Source of the DNA: Nemopilema nomurai | Taxonomy: Eukaryota > Cnidaria > Scyphozoa > Rhizostomeae > Rhizostomatidae | Assembly (NCBI GenBank): GCA_003864495.1 | Contig: PEDN01001373.1 | Location: forward strand, 1-64,000 | Direction of reading: 5' to 3' | Length of the DNA stretch: 64,000 nucleotides | Part shown: piece by piece, positions 33,884-45,404 of the stretch | Layout of the letters: every line of letters starts with the position of its first letter | How positions within the stretch are numbered: position 1 is the first letter of the stretch | Notes under the pieces: generated by a model | What the model saw: only the letters and a program-made list of their open reading frames with translations | Database searches by the model: none | What the model was told of the DNA's origin: nothing | Program-made: the position numbers and the translations under genes

Positions 33884-34641
33884 TTAAGCTTCACAGTAAA
33901 CTCATTTATGATTTGACTGAAATCCCTTTTTAAGTAGCGTTCAGATGGATCAGCTGGTGAAATGACAATTTCTTTGTTTTCCCTCCTGATTTTAGTAGAC
34001 TTGACTTTTATATCTTTGAGAGGAATCATCGGAATTGATCCCTTCTTTGTTCTCCTGTGTCATTTCTGTAAATGCTGAGTGCAAGTGAGCTCAACGATCT
34101 TCTCACCAGTATCATGATAATGCTTCATAAATAGAAAGGCCAAAACATGGCAAAAAACCCACTTGTACCAACTAGGCAAATACAGTAAGCACTTTTGATT
34201 TCTCTGTGTTGAAAAAGCACTACCGCATGCTGGTGTCCATAAGACTTTGCTTTAGCAAATATCATATTGTTATCTCTTATAATTTTCATAGCAGCAATTT
34301 TTCGGCTTTGTAGCATCTTGTAAGCCTTTTGTTGTTGCCCTGAGTTTCCTTGCAGTTTTGCAGAAACTTTTAAACATATCTTCAGTAACCATAGGGTACT
34401 GAACATCATCTGACTTCCAGTTGGCACTCGACGGTGGTATTTACTGTGGGTCCAGACTTGTGGAAAACTCGTAATTCTTTTTCACTTTATCCTTGAGCTT
34501 CTTTAGAAGGCCAGGGTAGCGTTGAAATTTAGTAATTCTTTGTTTAAGTACTTGAACTGTACCGCTGGTTGATTGGCCTAATTGTTGAAGCCAATTCACG
34601 CACTGTACCTTCGACCAAGACGTAAAAAGACGATCAATCAT
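33884..34641 (-). pseudogene. SAP/SWIM protein remnant of element 3
   Basis: Minus-strand reading from 34641 gives a SAP-like segment (VNWLQQLGQSTSG...LKQRI). After a break come residues matching the stretch before a SWIM motif (VVLFQHREIKSAYCICLVG) near 34210-34130, with the second Cys/His half decayed. It ends with a segment to 33884, where element 2 begins (KIRRENKEIVISPADPSERY). No YqaJ nuclease domain is seen on the far side of the insertion (below 26936). It is the partner gene of the transposase at 25364. Confidence 0.6.
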
Positions 34642-34798
34642 GCTGCTAATATATTTATCTGTATATCTTATTTAAGGCCGGTTTCCACACAGCTGCATTA
34701 TTCCCTTGTGCGGAAAAAGGTCGGGAGTTTTTTCCTCTCGAGCTCAAATTGATTTCCATACAACTGTTTTTTTCTCGAAATGAATTCCTCAATCAAAC

Positions 34799-36120
34799 AT
34801 GGCTGCCATAAATAGAAAGTTGTTGCTTTTACACAGCTTAAAGCTTAACATTTTGTCTATTCTACTTTTACGTCGCCAACAAAGAAACAGGGATATTAAC
34901 TCAAGGAAAAAGAGAATGTGGGTAAGGGAACTATTTAAAGAAAGACGACAGAAAGGCTTGTACAATATTTTAGTTAAAGACCTGATGTTATTCGATCACA
35001 AATATTTCTTCAAAGCCTTCAAAATTTCTCCAACTAGATTTGAAGAGTTGCTATCTTGGATTGCTCCTGTGATTATCAAATCATCAAAAATTCGTGATGT
35101 AACTGGGCCAAGCGAACGTTTGTCAGTTACCCTATGGTATCTCACAAGTGGGGATGCTCAACTTTCCATTGCAAGTAGCTTTAGAATCAGTCCGCCAACA
35201 GTTAGCCGAATTATACAAGAAACCTGTGGGGCCATTTGAAATGAGCTATGTTTTCGTGGGTATCTTTCTGTACCAAAACTGAATTGAATTGGGAAAAGAT
35301 TGCAAAAGAATTTGAAATGAAATGGGACTTTCCTCATTGTTTAGGTGCCATAGATGGCAAGCATGTTGTTATGCAGGCTCCTGCCTGCAGCGGCTATGAA
35401 TACTTCAACTACAAAAAGACGCATAGTATAGTTCTACTTGCCGTATGCAACGGGCGTTACGAATTCGCTATGGTGGACATTGGAGATGCTGGCCGCCAAA
35501 GTGACGGTGGGGTCTATAAGAGCAGCAAGCTTGGTTATGCAATTGATAATAATATTATAAACAGACCTCCACCTTCTCCAATTAATAACAGTGTGAAATT
35601 ATATCCATATGTGTTTGTTGCAGACGACGCATTTCAAATGAAGCCTTTTCTGCTAAAACCTTTTTCTAAGATTGATGCAGATATTGAGAAAAAGGTTTTC
35701 AACTATCGTTTGTCAAGGGCCAGGCGAATAATTGAAAATTGCTTTGGTATTGCTGCTATTAGATTTAGAATATTTAGGAAGCCCATTATTGCTAAAGTTG
35801 AAAACGTCATATCAATAACAAAAGCTGTGGTTTCACTTCACAATTACCTAATGATAAGCCAAAATAAATTTGGGGACTTTAGATACTGTCCAACTGGCTT
35901 TACCGATAGAGAAAACTCAGAAGAAGTGCCATATGGTGAATGGAGGAATGAAACAGAATCAGATACTGGACTCCTACCAATTGGTTCCACTGGCTCTAAT
36001 AACTATTCCAGAGATGCCAAAGATGTAAGAAATGACTTTAAGACATATTTCAATTCTGAGGGAGCAATTAGTTGGCAGTTGCAGCATGTGAATAGAAAAA
36101 TTGATCCTTTTGATCAATAA
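34799..36120 (+). pseudogene. Harbinger DDE transposase
   Basis: The frame starts at 34799 with a basic N-terminus, then an HTH region (SIASSFRISPPTVSRII). At about 35237 a TGA replaces the Trp expected after CGAI, and a 1-nt shift near 35274 is needed to continue. The catalytic core follows intact: GAIDGKH (first Asp, near 35347), FVADDAF (second Asp, near 35620) and ARRIIENCFG (Glu, near 35725), ending at TAA 36118-36120. It would excise and insert the element at TWA sites together with the MADF protein. Only two lesions separate it from an open gene, so inactivation looks fairly recent. Confidence 0.9.
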
Positions 36121-36955
36121 TACAAATGTTCTTTGGGAGATCAGCTGCCATTGAAGAAAGGAATTACTTAGTCACAGCAAGAAAAACCTGAGTTTAATAA
36201 ATATATTTAATTCTATAATCAATTCTAAAGGTATTTTTTAAGTCCTTTAATAAATGTTCAAGGCTTGTTTAGCACAATTTGGGCATATTTAGCATATTTG
36301 GCATGTTAGGTAGCATCTAAATCTTTCACTTTAAACAAGTACCCTTTATTGTTAATCTTGAAATTTCCTAACCCCTTGCAAATATTCCCATCCTGCTATA
36401 TATATCCAAGGTTGCATGTGTAACTGTTTTTTCTTCCCTGAGTGTTTAAGGACTGGAGTTGATTGATAAAAAATTCCTCCCAACACCACCCCCATTTATT
36501 CTTCTTCTCTCAAGAGTACCCTTGATATTTTATTTTATGCATTGTGTTCTTGTTAAAATTTAGAGCAATTGCAGATTCACATCAGCATTAGCTGATACAT
36601 AGTATTTTTAGCCTGTTTTATCAAATAGATTATGTATTTGTGAATGTAATGTATGTAATTTGGATTATTACCAAGGCTGACATTTTATGCTACTTCAGGC
36701 TGTGTGCTTAAACTAGAAGATATGTTATGTATAAATTATCTTTGTAGAATACCTAAGCTCGTTTATGGCCCAAAAACACATAAAAAAGACAAAATCTCAG
36801 TCTTTGTGAGTAGACCAGCAAATCATTTCTTGAAATACAAAATGCTCATGTTCCTCAATCTTATTTATTCATCAAACAATCATCTTTACAGGAAATAGAG
36901 GCACACTGTATATCAAAACTCAAAAAGCCAATTTCAAAGATAGTGTACATAAAGT

Positions 36956-38238
36956 TCACTCCTTGAACTCAATATCAAAGAAAACCTTTTGAATTTGCAT
37001 TCTGGCAAGAACAGCATCTTTTTTATTCAACCTGTCTAGTGAAGGTGCCAAGCTTTTGCAAAATAGCATGTTTTCATTATCTTCTCTATCACGTTTTGTT
37101 TCTGTAGAAGTTATTAATGTTTTGGTGGCATTGTTCATATCCTTCATGACATCTATCAATTCATTGTCAACTGCAGTTGCGCTTGGCCTTTTTCTAATAC
37201 ACTTTTGTTTAGCTGATGGTTCTGACATAACACTTGGGGGAGCATTAGTACAGGCTGGTGAAGTACCATGGTGCACATCTGAAAATCCATTAGTTCGTCC
37301 ATCAGTACTATTCAAAGGTGAATATGAAGTTGAAGATGCAGGACTGGCAGCAACTGTATCAGAAAAAGCATCTAAATTGCTTACTGTCTCTTTGTTGGTA
37401 ATTTTCTCTTGCAGAAACTGCAATTAATTGAAGTACTTGCATTTTGGCAATTTGTGAAATTCTGCTCCTGATTTTGTCATATTGGCTCTTTTCACCAAGC
37501 AACGTTTTAAATTATCTCTTGCATTTTTCCACTGTGCTTTCAAAAAATTTACTAAAAATTAAAGAAATAATATTTTTACTAGTCTTTTTAATTAAATGCA
37601 TTATGCACTCAATGGGATCAAAGAAAATTAGATTCTTATTAAGAAAAATTCTTTTCTCCATATTTCCCCTTAAAGCACAAATAAATTTATTATTTACATT
37701 CATGGTGCAAAGTATGAACAATCAGTTAAATCTGTTTGAAAATTTTGATTATTTTTATCTTGCAGGTTTCAATGAGCTGTGCTATGTTCAGAAGGTAAAG
37801 CTTTCCAATTATTAATTTCAAACTGAGAAGAGATGATGACTAAAAAACAACCAAAATACAAATGTAAAATGGCTGACCTGGATTCCATTTAAGCTACAGC
37901 TATGATACAAAATGAAGTGCAATCAATACAAGTGCTGTTGGCAAGTTTTTAAAACCTACAATTGGAAGAATATTGCTTCCTGGGAAAAAAATTAGGGACC
38001 TTGGGCCTCCACACTTTTCAGGCGTGTATCAAATCAACAGAGTTATTTTCGCTAGGCAAAAATATATATCTATATATATATATATATAAATAGTAAACTA
38101 AATGTTTCTTTATTATTCACCTGGTTTTCCAAACTTCTTTGAGATATGTTCCCAAGCATTTGATCTCATATTTTGATCATGATGAGATCTAGTGCTGGTA
38201 TTCCACAAACATGGATAACCTTTCCATATCATATTCAT
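36956..38238 (-). pseudogene. Harbinger MADF/Myb-like DNA-binding protein
   Basis: Exon 1 (38238-38121) begins at an ATG and gives a MADF start: YPCLWNTS...NAWEHISKKFGKP, then a GTGAAT donor. The last exon (about 37547-36956) continues with KWKNARDNLKR, KCKYF and, past one in-frame TAA near 37427, a polar region. It ends in a BESS-like tail (FCKSLAPSLDRL...ARMQIQKVFFDIE). A middle exon may lie near 37740-37800. The protein recruits the transposase to the ends and to the nucleus in this superfamily. It faces the transposase gene, 0.8 kb apart. An alternative upstream frame from 38452 reads through the same bases but does not give MADF residues. Confidence 0.75.
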
Positions 38239-38682
38239 AATTAGCTGTCCCTTGACTTAGGCCCATCTCGCCGTTTTCATCTCGCGGTCTTGCCCCTGTG
38301 TCTAGGGTCACATCGCCCTGATTGAGTATACCTATCGTTGTATTTGCACAATTATATTGTTGCAAAGTTCTGTGCAGTGACGCTAAATTCTGAGCTGGTT
38401 CTTCATCAAAGATATCCACATCTTCAATTGTCGCCATCTTGAAGTTATTCATTGATCACACTATTTGCATAACTTGCGTAATTTTATTCAGATGCTCGAT
38501 TACTATTGGCTATCTGACGCTAGAGAGAAAAACAACGTGCTGAAAAGTTGACCTGAAATCAAGCGCACAAGAAATCTCTGTTGCAGCGGTAGCCCTAACT
38601 TATTGCGCATGCGTCGTTAAAAAGCTCCCGAGCTTTTTCCGCTCAAGGGAATAATGCAGCTGTGTGGAAACCGGCCTTTACG

Positions 38683-38795
38683 GGATTCTGTAGAACTTCG
38701 TTAGCTTCCCTCTGTCATCAAGATAACTGTGATTATTGAAGCAAGAAAGAGCGGAACTGACCTGCGAGAACCATCAACAACGTACCATTTTGTCA
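38683..38795 (-). pseudogene. THAP exon copy in the right inverted repeat
   Basis: The complement has an ATG followed, after a short divergent part, by CFNNHSYLDD...KFYRIP, matching the THAP start at 25364 (CFNNHSSLDD). It is part of the right terminal inverted repeat of element 3, cut by the Harbinger insertion at TTA. A CAGGTCAG sequence within it is a possible splice donor. Confidence 0.65.
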
Positions 38796-38871
38796 AAATG
38801 CAATTAAAATAAATAAGCGCAACAACAAAAACAAGAATTTTTCCTACACTGAAGCTTACAGTTCCAGTGGC

Positions 38872-40880
38872 AGCATCACAGGGGGGACTGGGGAGGACTC
38901 ATCCTCCCCAATCGTCGCCGAGACCGATTTTCTAATTATTCTAAATTTAAGGATAATATATATTTGACAAGGTCACACAATTTGTTAAGACCTTCCTACA
39001 ACATATGTTGTATTCATGTATTGTTTGACCGTCCACTTCCATGTTTTAATCAAGGGGAAAAAAGATGCCTCTGCAAATACCAAAATCTGTCGCCATAACA
39101 TGTTGTGATTTAAGTAGTCACCTTGTTCTCGTTTGATAGTAGTCATTACAATAATTGACCATCACACACATTATTCTGACTATGATCTGACAGACAGATA
39201 TATGTTGATTTTGGAAGAGAATGTCATTATGTGTTCATTATGAGTATACCGTAATTAGATGTCTGCCTTCGTGACTGTCGTTTTCAGAGACCTGATGATG
39301 ACAGAAATGGTGCCAAATCTTTATATCAATGAAATGTCTGCCCAGGGAACTTTCCTTGAAATGGCCAAATAGGCTGCTAGATACATATGACTTATCACCA
39401 AGTCCTTCAGTTGAGTAGAATGATAGCGGAAGGTAGAGATCCATCAAGAGAAATAATAAATGAGGCCAACAGAGCGCAAGTATTTGATTTGGGACCGGTG
39501 CAGCCCATTTTTAACTTTAAACAATCAGAAATTGGAAATAAATCATTTAGATTTCAAAGTAAATGGTACACAGAGTTCAAATGGCGGGAACATTCTTCTT
39601 CTAAAGATACAGCATTCTGTTTTTACTGCAGATGTTTTGGATCACTCAGTGAGTTTATTATCCCTTTTTTATCAGCAAGCACATATCAGGGTAACATTCA
39701 AAGGTTGAAAAATAGATTGATAGAATTTTGTGCTTATTTTTATTGAAATTTGCAATACTTTATAGTTGGTACATCGGAGGATACTTTCACGAAAACTGGA
39801 TTCAGAAATTGGAAACAGGCATCTGGAGATAAAGGCAAACTTGAGAAGCATGCATTCGTCAAGCATGCATTCGTTATCTGTTGAGCTAATTCATAATGTC
39901 AAAGTTGTTAAGCCAATCAACTTACAGCTTAATGAAGCTGGGATAGCAATGGTTGTAAAGCAACACAAGGAGAGAGCAGAAAATAGACATATTGTGGAGA
40001 CTGCATTTCATGTTCTCCGTCATTTAGCAGCGCGTTTCGGGGACACGATGAAACTGCAGATTCTTTAAATAGGGGGAACTTTGTCGAAGAGTTGCAGTTT
40101 CTCTCAAAATACCACCAGCCCTTGCGAACATGGATTGAAAAACATCCTGGAAACGTAAGCTATTTTTCACACGTGTTGCAGATGAAATGATTGCAATCAT
40201 TAGCAACCTGATAACTGGTATCGTTTGCAATGAAATTCATGCAGTGAAATATTTTCCCATTGAATGCAAAGAAGTGACATCACATAAAAGAGCGTTTATG
40301 TCTGTTATCTTACATTACGTATCTGACTTCAAAGTAACAGAACGGTGCGTGAGACTTGTCAGAGTTTTCAGACTGAAAGGAAAGTCCTTGGCAGATGTGA
40401 TAGTTGAGGTATAAAGTGAGCTCAATTTACCCATTAAAGATATGATTGGTATGGGATTCGACGGAGCTGCTAATATCTCGGGTAGAGATGAAGGAGTGCA
40501 GCAGCATTTGAAGCTAGCAGGAGCCAAATTCGCTGAATATTTTCATTGCTTTGCCCATAGATTAAACCTTGTTCTGGAACATAGTGTTGAATGGATTCGG
40601 CCAGTGAAGGAAATTTTCGAGACAATTGGAGATGTCTACAGATTAAGGAAGGATTCCCACAAAGGCATGCTATCTACGAAAAACATCTCCAAGCAAAAGG
40701 TATCACGTCTGGCAAAACTGCTCTACATTTTTTTCGGACACAAGGTGCCAGGATCCAAGCTACCAAACGGTCCGATTCCGTTCACTTGGTTCTCCTTTCT
40801 GCCTCTCACACCATCTGGAAACCTGATGTTCTGTATGCAGACGCCATGCCACGTCAAGTGCCGCCAAAGAACCCATGACC
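38872..40880 (+). pseudogene. hAT transposase with TTF zinc finger
   Basis: CAGTGGCAGC at 38872 resembles a hAT terminus (usual CAGTGGCGG) and directly abuts element 3. A TTF-type zinc finger lies at 39460-39650 (DLGPVQPIF; SKWYTEFKWREHSSSKDTAF; CFYC). After an intron-like gap and shifts come NRGNFVEELQFLSKYHQP near 40070 and HPGNVSYFSH near 40143. The RNase-H-like core of hAT/ZMYM-type transposases follows: FDGAANISGRDEGVQQHL at 40455-40510, then FAHRLNLVLE and FETIGDVYRL. The frame changes several times and the C-terminal dimerisation domain is not seen. The 3' end is probably replaced near 40745. Confidence 0.75.
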
Positions 40881-41478
40881 CTCAGGTACCAAAATATGTT
40901 GATATTTTAACAAATTTTATAAAACAAATTGTGAATTATCAAATAACAGATGTAGACAAAGTTTCTTACACAAATCTTCCAAGTGCTTTAAATTCAACTG
41001 TAAGAAATATTTACATTGCTCTCAAAGCAGTAGCTCCAATCGTCAAAGTAGTAGCTCCAACTGCCCTGTTAGCACTGGTAATGATCGTAATGAATCTTAC
41101 TATAGAACCCAGAGTCACACTACATATTCTTCTCCTAGCTTTCGTAATACTCACAAACCTTAGTACTCAACTGCTTTTAGGCTTCATAGTAATTATGCTA
41201 ATGTCAATGCGCACGAAGAACCAAATTCTCTACTAGTGAATACTGTTAAAATGTAGTTAACAAGTCGTTGGTATCATTAAAACGTGATATGGTATCAAGC
41301 ATTGAAAGTTAGGCAGCAAAACGTCTTCCCGTTTCTCAGTCCGCCTGCACCCTTCAAGGCTACATCGCAAAATCCATTTTATAGTATGCTGTGCTCGCCC
41401 TAGCAATTTAGCTTTTTTGACTCTTGATCTTGGGGATAAAAACATTTTGTGGACCAAGGTTACTGTTATATTCAAGAC
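40881..41478 (+). other. Unassigned fragment left of the gypsy LTR
   Basis: A frame in 40990-41260 reads a Ser/Asn/Thr-rich stretch followed by AHEEPNSLLVNTV with one stop, reminiscent of the region after a gag zinc knuckle. No catalytic motif is visible. It could be older retroelement debris into which the gypsy element inserted. Confidence 0.25.
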
Positions 41479-41634
41479 TGCTTACCACGCCCCCATATAC
41501 TTTAAATGTATGACTTATAACCACATGTTATGTTATGTTATGTTATGTTTTGTGTTTATGAACGGAGTTTGGTTGTCCTCATTGCGTACTTCTTAGAGAT
41601 TATTAAGAAGCAAAGCGGGGGTTAAATTATTATA
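41479..41634 (+). repeat. 5' LTR of gypsy element
   Basis: Aligns with 43240-43385. It contains four copies of GTTAT (about 41527-41548) absent in part from the right LTR, which explains the 10-bp length difference. Confidence 0.7.
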
Positions 41635-41674
41635 AATGGCGACGAGATAAATAACTTGTTGGATATACAAAGAA

Positions 41675-42230
41675 ATGGCGTCTAGAGTCGATTTACCACC
41701 ATTAAATACCTTCGATCGGGATACCGACCCATCCACCACAGCAGCAATGTGGTAAAGATGGCTTCGTCGTTTCGAGACATACCTTATTGCTACCAATACC
41801 GAAGATTGGAAACAACAACGAGCACTTCTCCTTTATATGGATGGTCAACGGATAATGGACATCTTCGATACACTACCAGAAACTGGCGAAGATGACAATT
41901 TCAACATTGCAAAAGCAAAACTAACTACGTATTTCGACCCCATCAAGAATACGGAATTCGCGATTTACTGCTTCAGACAAGCAGGCCAAGGCGAAACAGA
42001 AACAGTCGATCAGTATCGCGCCAGGCTCCTAAAGCTGGCAGAAACTGTGAATTCGCCAAAAAGGATAAAGAAATCAAATCTCAAGTAATTCAGTGCGGAA
42101 AATCAAGCCGACTGAGAAAGAAAACCTTACACTATCCCAGCTTCACTCTTGAAAAGTTGCTCTTCGAAGGTAGAGCGATGGAGGTTAGCACAAATCAAGC
42201 ATCAGGTATAGAGGACCATTTAAAGCTGAG
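41675..42230 (+). pseudogene. Gypsy gag (capsid) remnant
   Basis: ATG 41675 starts 41 bp after the LTR: MASRVDLPPLNTFDRD. It meets a TAA near 41753, continues in frame through ETYLIATNTEDWKQQRALLL and FRQAGQGETETVDQYRARL, then shifts near 42060. These are typical of gypsy gag capsid domains, in which the packing protein of the virus-like particle is encoded. At least two lesions make it non-functional. Confidence 0.7.
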
Positions 42231-42264
42231 ACCGCTCAGTACAAGCAATGATTGAGTCTTGCAT

Positions 42265-42790
42265 ACCTTGTCAAACAACAACGCCAGCGAAGATCCCTCC
42301 ACCATTAAAGATGACAAAGATGCCATCAGCACCCTGGCATACAATCCACATGAACTTTTATGGACCCATCCCCACAGGAGAGTACATCCTAGTTGTTATA
42401 GATGCCTACTCTCGATACCCGTAAGGAGAGTTTGTAAAGTCAACATCATTCGATGCAATCTCCCTGAAGCTCGAAAGAATTTTCGCCAAACACAGCATTT
42501 CATCAAAGATCAAGACTGACAATGGCTCGTCTTTCCAGGGACATGAGTTTGCAGACTTTACCAAATCACGGAATATCAAATATCGACCGGTAACACCAAA
42601 ATGGCCGCAAGCCAATGGCTTAGTCGAAGCTTTCAACAAGCCAATGGGCAAAGCGATACAAACAGAACACCACATAGAACACCAAAACAAAAAACAAACA
42701 CTTCAAAGATTCTTGTTATCATACAGAATGACACGCTACCACCAAAGTTTCACCGGCAGAACTCCTCTTTAACAGACAGATTAAAGGTAC
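42265..42790 (+). pseudogene. Gypsy integrase core remnant
   Basis: Reading with one frameshift gives MNFYGPIPTGEYILVVIDAY near 42350-42410 (the first catalytic Asp, normally in MDF, is Asn), KIKTDNGSSF near 42510 with the second Asp, and QANGLVEAFNK near 42610 with the Glu. A stop and frame break occur near 42420. RFLLSYRMTRYHQSFTGRTP near 42700-42770 is the conserved end of the core. Its function would be insertion of the cDNA, and the D-to-N change alone would abolish that. Confidence 0.75.
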
Positions 42791-43239
42791 ACTTCCAGAT
42801 GTCAAAAATAGCAGGATCATAAACAAACACACCTTTGCCAGAAGAAACGACAAGGGGGGAAAAGAGAGAATGAAAGCCATATTCAGATAAATGCAGAAGA
42901 GCAAAGAAAAGAATTATCCAAATAGGTTACAAAGTAATCGTAAAACAACACCAGAAAAACAAATTCATACAAGTTCATAGAGACAAGAGGAACTCAAATC
43001 ACAGCAGAGAGAGACGGTAACAGATTTACAAGAAACACGTCACACTTCAAAAAGATGAAAAAAGACAAGAGTGAGAGAGTGAAGATGACTATGACAGTGA
43101 GGAAAGCAAAGGGGAACAACAAAGACCAAATGGACAACATCGATATCCACTAGGAAATCGGAAAGGAACAGAATTTTATGGACACCCTGTTCCCAACTCT
43201 ACTATAACTTAATTATAGTTAAAATACAATTACGCTTAA

Positions 43240-43385
43240 TGCTTACCACGCTCCCATATACTTTTAATGTATGACTTATAACCACATTTTATGTTATGGT
43301 TTTTGTTTTATGAACGGAGTTCGGTAGTCCTCATTGCGTACTTCTTAGAGATTAATAAGAAGCAAAGCAGGGTGAAATTATTATA
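43240..43385 (+). repeat. 3' LTR of gypsy element
   Basis: Matches the left LTR to about 88-90% by eye. Downstream sequence diverges after AAATTATTATA. Confidence 0.7.
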
Positions 43386-43639
43386 TTTACTTTTTCAGGA
43401 ATTCCTCTCCCCTCGCCTTTGGACAGTTGCTGCAAAGATCTTAAGGTACAATTGGCTTATTCAGCCATGAATTGTGAAGTTTCGTACTATGATAGTAATC
43501 CGTTTGTCGATGTTTCCGAACATGAAACCCCGTGGTTTTAACCACCCAGTTTCTAATGCTAATGTCACTTGTCTCGTTACCGTCTTGCCTAAGGCATCAG
43601 GTGGGCAATGTGAATTTGCTTTTTAATACTAGCAATATG

Positions 43640-44560
43640 CTCATCATTTGCGAGGTCAATGATTGTTAGGATGCACCAGAACCACTGTACGAAATGTCAT
43701 TTCAATTTCCCACAGCCTTGCCCTGGGGTTGTGTAGATCATGCTCGAGCTGACAAGTCAATGTTCCGTGATTCCATGCTATGTTGCTTCCTCTCAAACCA
43801 ATTCTGTGCCACCAACGTTCATAAGACTATTTATCGTTGTGAGTATTTATTATGAGTACTCAAACAACGTAGGGCAGACGTTGACTTATGATGGTTTCAG
43901 CAAAACCAAATAATGTTGAAAAATGTAGACTGGCAAATAGTTTCAGAGGAATACAAAGTGAAATTGCTGGGCGTAACAATAGAAAACCAATTAAAATTTG
44001 ATGTTCGTTGATAAGGATATGGATATATCGTAGTATTAAAAACAATAAATTTATTAATAACATTCACGAAAGAGCATTGGAAAGAGCCTGTAACAATTTT
44101 TTATCTAGTTTACAACTACTACTCAAGGACAATGAAGTTACAATCCATACAAGGTATTTAAAGTAAATTGCAACAGCACGAAAACCCAAGCTTCATGGAA
44201 AATATTTTTAGCATAACTGAATTACCTTGTAGCCTCAGGTAGCTCACTTTCACTAGAAATAAACAAAACACTATAGCATACAGATAAGACACTGTATCTT
44301 ACAGATGTCAAAAAGTATGGAACTTAATTCTCACAGAACTAACGTCAAGCTCAAATATCAGAACCTTTAAAACAAGTATAAAAACTATGTATGCGATTTC
44401 TTGCTTATGTCGCACTTGTACACCACTTATAGGACAAGTGGGCTATGTGGGGTGACAGGGAGTCTATTATTAATTGATGTATCTTATTAGTTATTGATAC
44501 ATTTTGTTGCGTTGTTTGATTCAGTAATTGCCTATGTATTGAGTTGGTTTTAATTACCAT
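43640..44560 (+). pseudogene. Decayed LINE 3' fragment
   Basis: The plus strand reads, through many stops, pieces of a LINE reverse transcriptase C-terminus: EEYKVKLLGVTIENQLKFD near 43945-44000 and NIHERALERA near 44060. These correspond to LLGVVID and RIHERALR of the LINE at 7540-9867. It continues into a 3' region with YCRTCTP-like residues. It is clearly the same general family but old. Confidence 0.6.
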
Positions 44561-44573
44561 TACTATATAGCTA

Positions 44574-44794
44574 CAATCCCGGACAAAAACGGTTGAGACT
44601 TTTCAAGGAAAGCTTATAGTTTCACTTTTCTTTCAAAAATAAATCCCCCCTTCCCCCAATTCAACATTGAATGCATGATTTTGTAGGACAAATGATAGAA
44701 CAACAAATCCAACATTGATTCGAAGTTATAGGGGTGACATAAAGTAGAAAATTGCATACATTGCATTTTGTCTCAACAATTTTGTCCGGGATTG
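44574..44794. mobile_element. Mariner-like MITE
   Basis: Terminal inverted repeats CAATCCCGGACAAAA and GTTGAGAC / complement (44574-44600 and 44769-44794) are flanked by TA at 44572-44573 and 44795-44796. The 221-bp interior is non-coding. CCCGGAC ends and TA duplication fit Tc1/mariner. Confidence 0.85.
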
Positions 44795-44796
44795 TA

Positions 44797-45404
44797 GTTG
44801 TGTATATTACCAACTCAAAAGAAAGTGAAAAAGAAGACTGCAAAAAATTGGAAAATTTTATTGGAAAAAAGGCAGACAGTCTAATTGTAAAAGTTACAAA
44901 TGATAAAATGTCATTGCTTTAGAATATGAAAAGTCCCAAATAGAGATGCATCTTATTATCTACCTTAAAAATAATGGGATTTACGTTTAAAAAAAGAGAT
45001 CTATTACCATCCTACAATGTTTCAAGACAAGATACATTGAAACATCTCAATAAACCTCCCTGACAAAATGATAGCCAACACTCAGCTTATATAAAAATAT
45101 TATAAATGCAAATGTTGTATCTTTTTGACTCAACACAATTCATTTAGCAGTGGCGGAAATTACGGGGTTTTTGCAAACGTCGAGCATGCCAAAGGCCCAT
45201 CCAAGATCTCTGACATTTTGTGTCCCACATTTTTTGTGGGCCAGAGCATAATTATTGTATTACTAAAGTAGTTTATCATGCTAGTTATTAAAGTTGTATA
45301 TCGCTGTAAATTTTTATATTGCTCAGAATAAAGTTTTTAGCTTGAGTTAAAGTCGAATTTCTGTTTACCTTGTGAGGCTTTTGAAATGAACATTGACACC
45401 TATC
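44797..45404. other. No recognisable feature
   Basis: AT-rich sequence with no frame, repeat end or splice structure that I can support. The last seven bases (45398-45404, ACCTATC) are the left target duplication of the P element. Confidence 0.5.

Larger units (their letters stand above)
34675..38677. mobile_element. Complete PIF/Harbinger transposon
   Basis: The 4,003-bp element has 53-bp terminal inverted repeats (34675-34727 and 38625-38677) starting AGGCCGGTTTCCACACAGC with about three mismatches, flanked by TTA at 34672-34674 and 38678-38680. A 3-bp TTA/TAA duplication and two convergent genes (DDE transposase and MADF/Myb-like protein) are diagnostic of the superfamily. It inserted into element 3 between its THAP-bearing inverted repeat and the SAP/SWIM remnant. 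Confidence 0.95.
25283..38871. mobile_element. ISL2EU-type element 3 holding nested insertions
   Basis: Inverted repeats of about 170 bp at 25283-25450 and 38684-38871 align from CTGGAA through TTTTGACAAAATGGT and on into a THAP-coding exon. The element's own sequence is 25283-26936, 33884-34674 and 38681-38871. Element 2 (26937-33883) and Harbinger (34675-38677) are later insertions. Its transposase remnant is on the plus strand and its YqaJ-type remnant on the minus strand, again convergent. Confidence 0.7.
41479..43385 (+). mobile_element. Compact Ty3/gypsy LTR element
   Basis: Direct repeats at 41479-41634 and 43240-43385 both start TGCTTACCACGC and share GAACGGAGTT and CCTCATTGCGTACTTCTTAGAGAT; I take them as ~150-bp LTRs. 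TGGCGACGAGA directly after the left LTR fits a primer-binding site. Between them are gag and integrase sequences but no reverse transcriptase or RNase H, so about 3 kb is missing. No convincing target duplication is visible. Confidence 0.75.

Noticed and set aside
38055..38090. TA-rich run (TATATATATA)
   Set aside because: A simple microsatellite inside the Harbinger intron region with no sign of function.
38189..38452. 87-codon minus-strand frame as the N-terminus of the MADF gene
   Set aside because: It passes through the MADF start in a different frame and ends in a stop at 38189; the ATG at 38238 gives the MADF residues directly.
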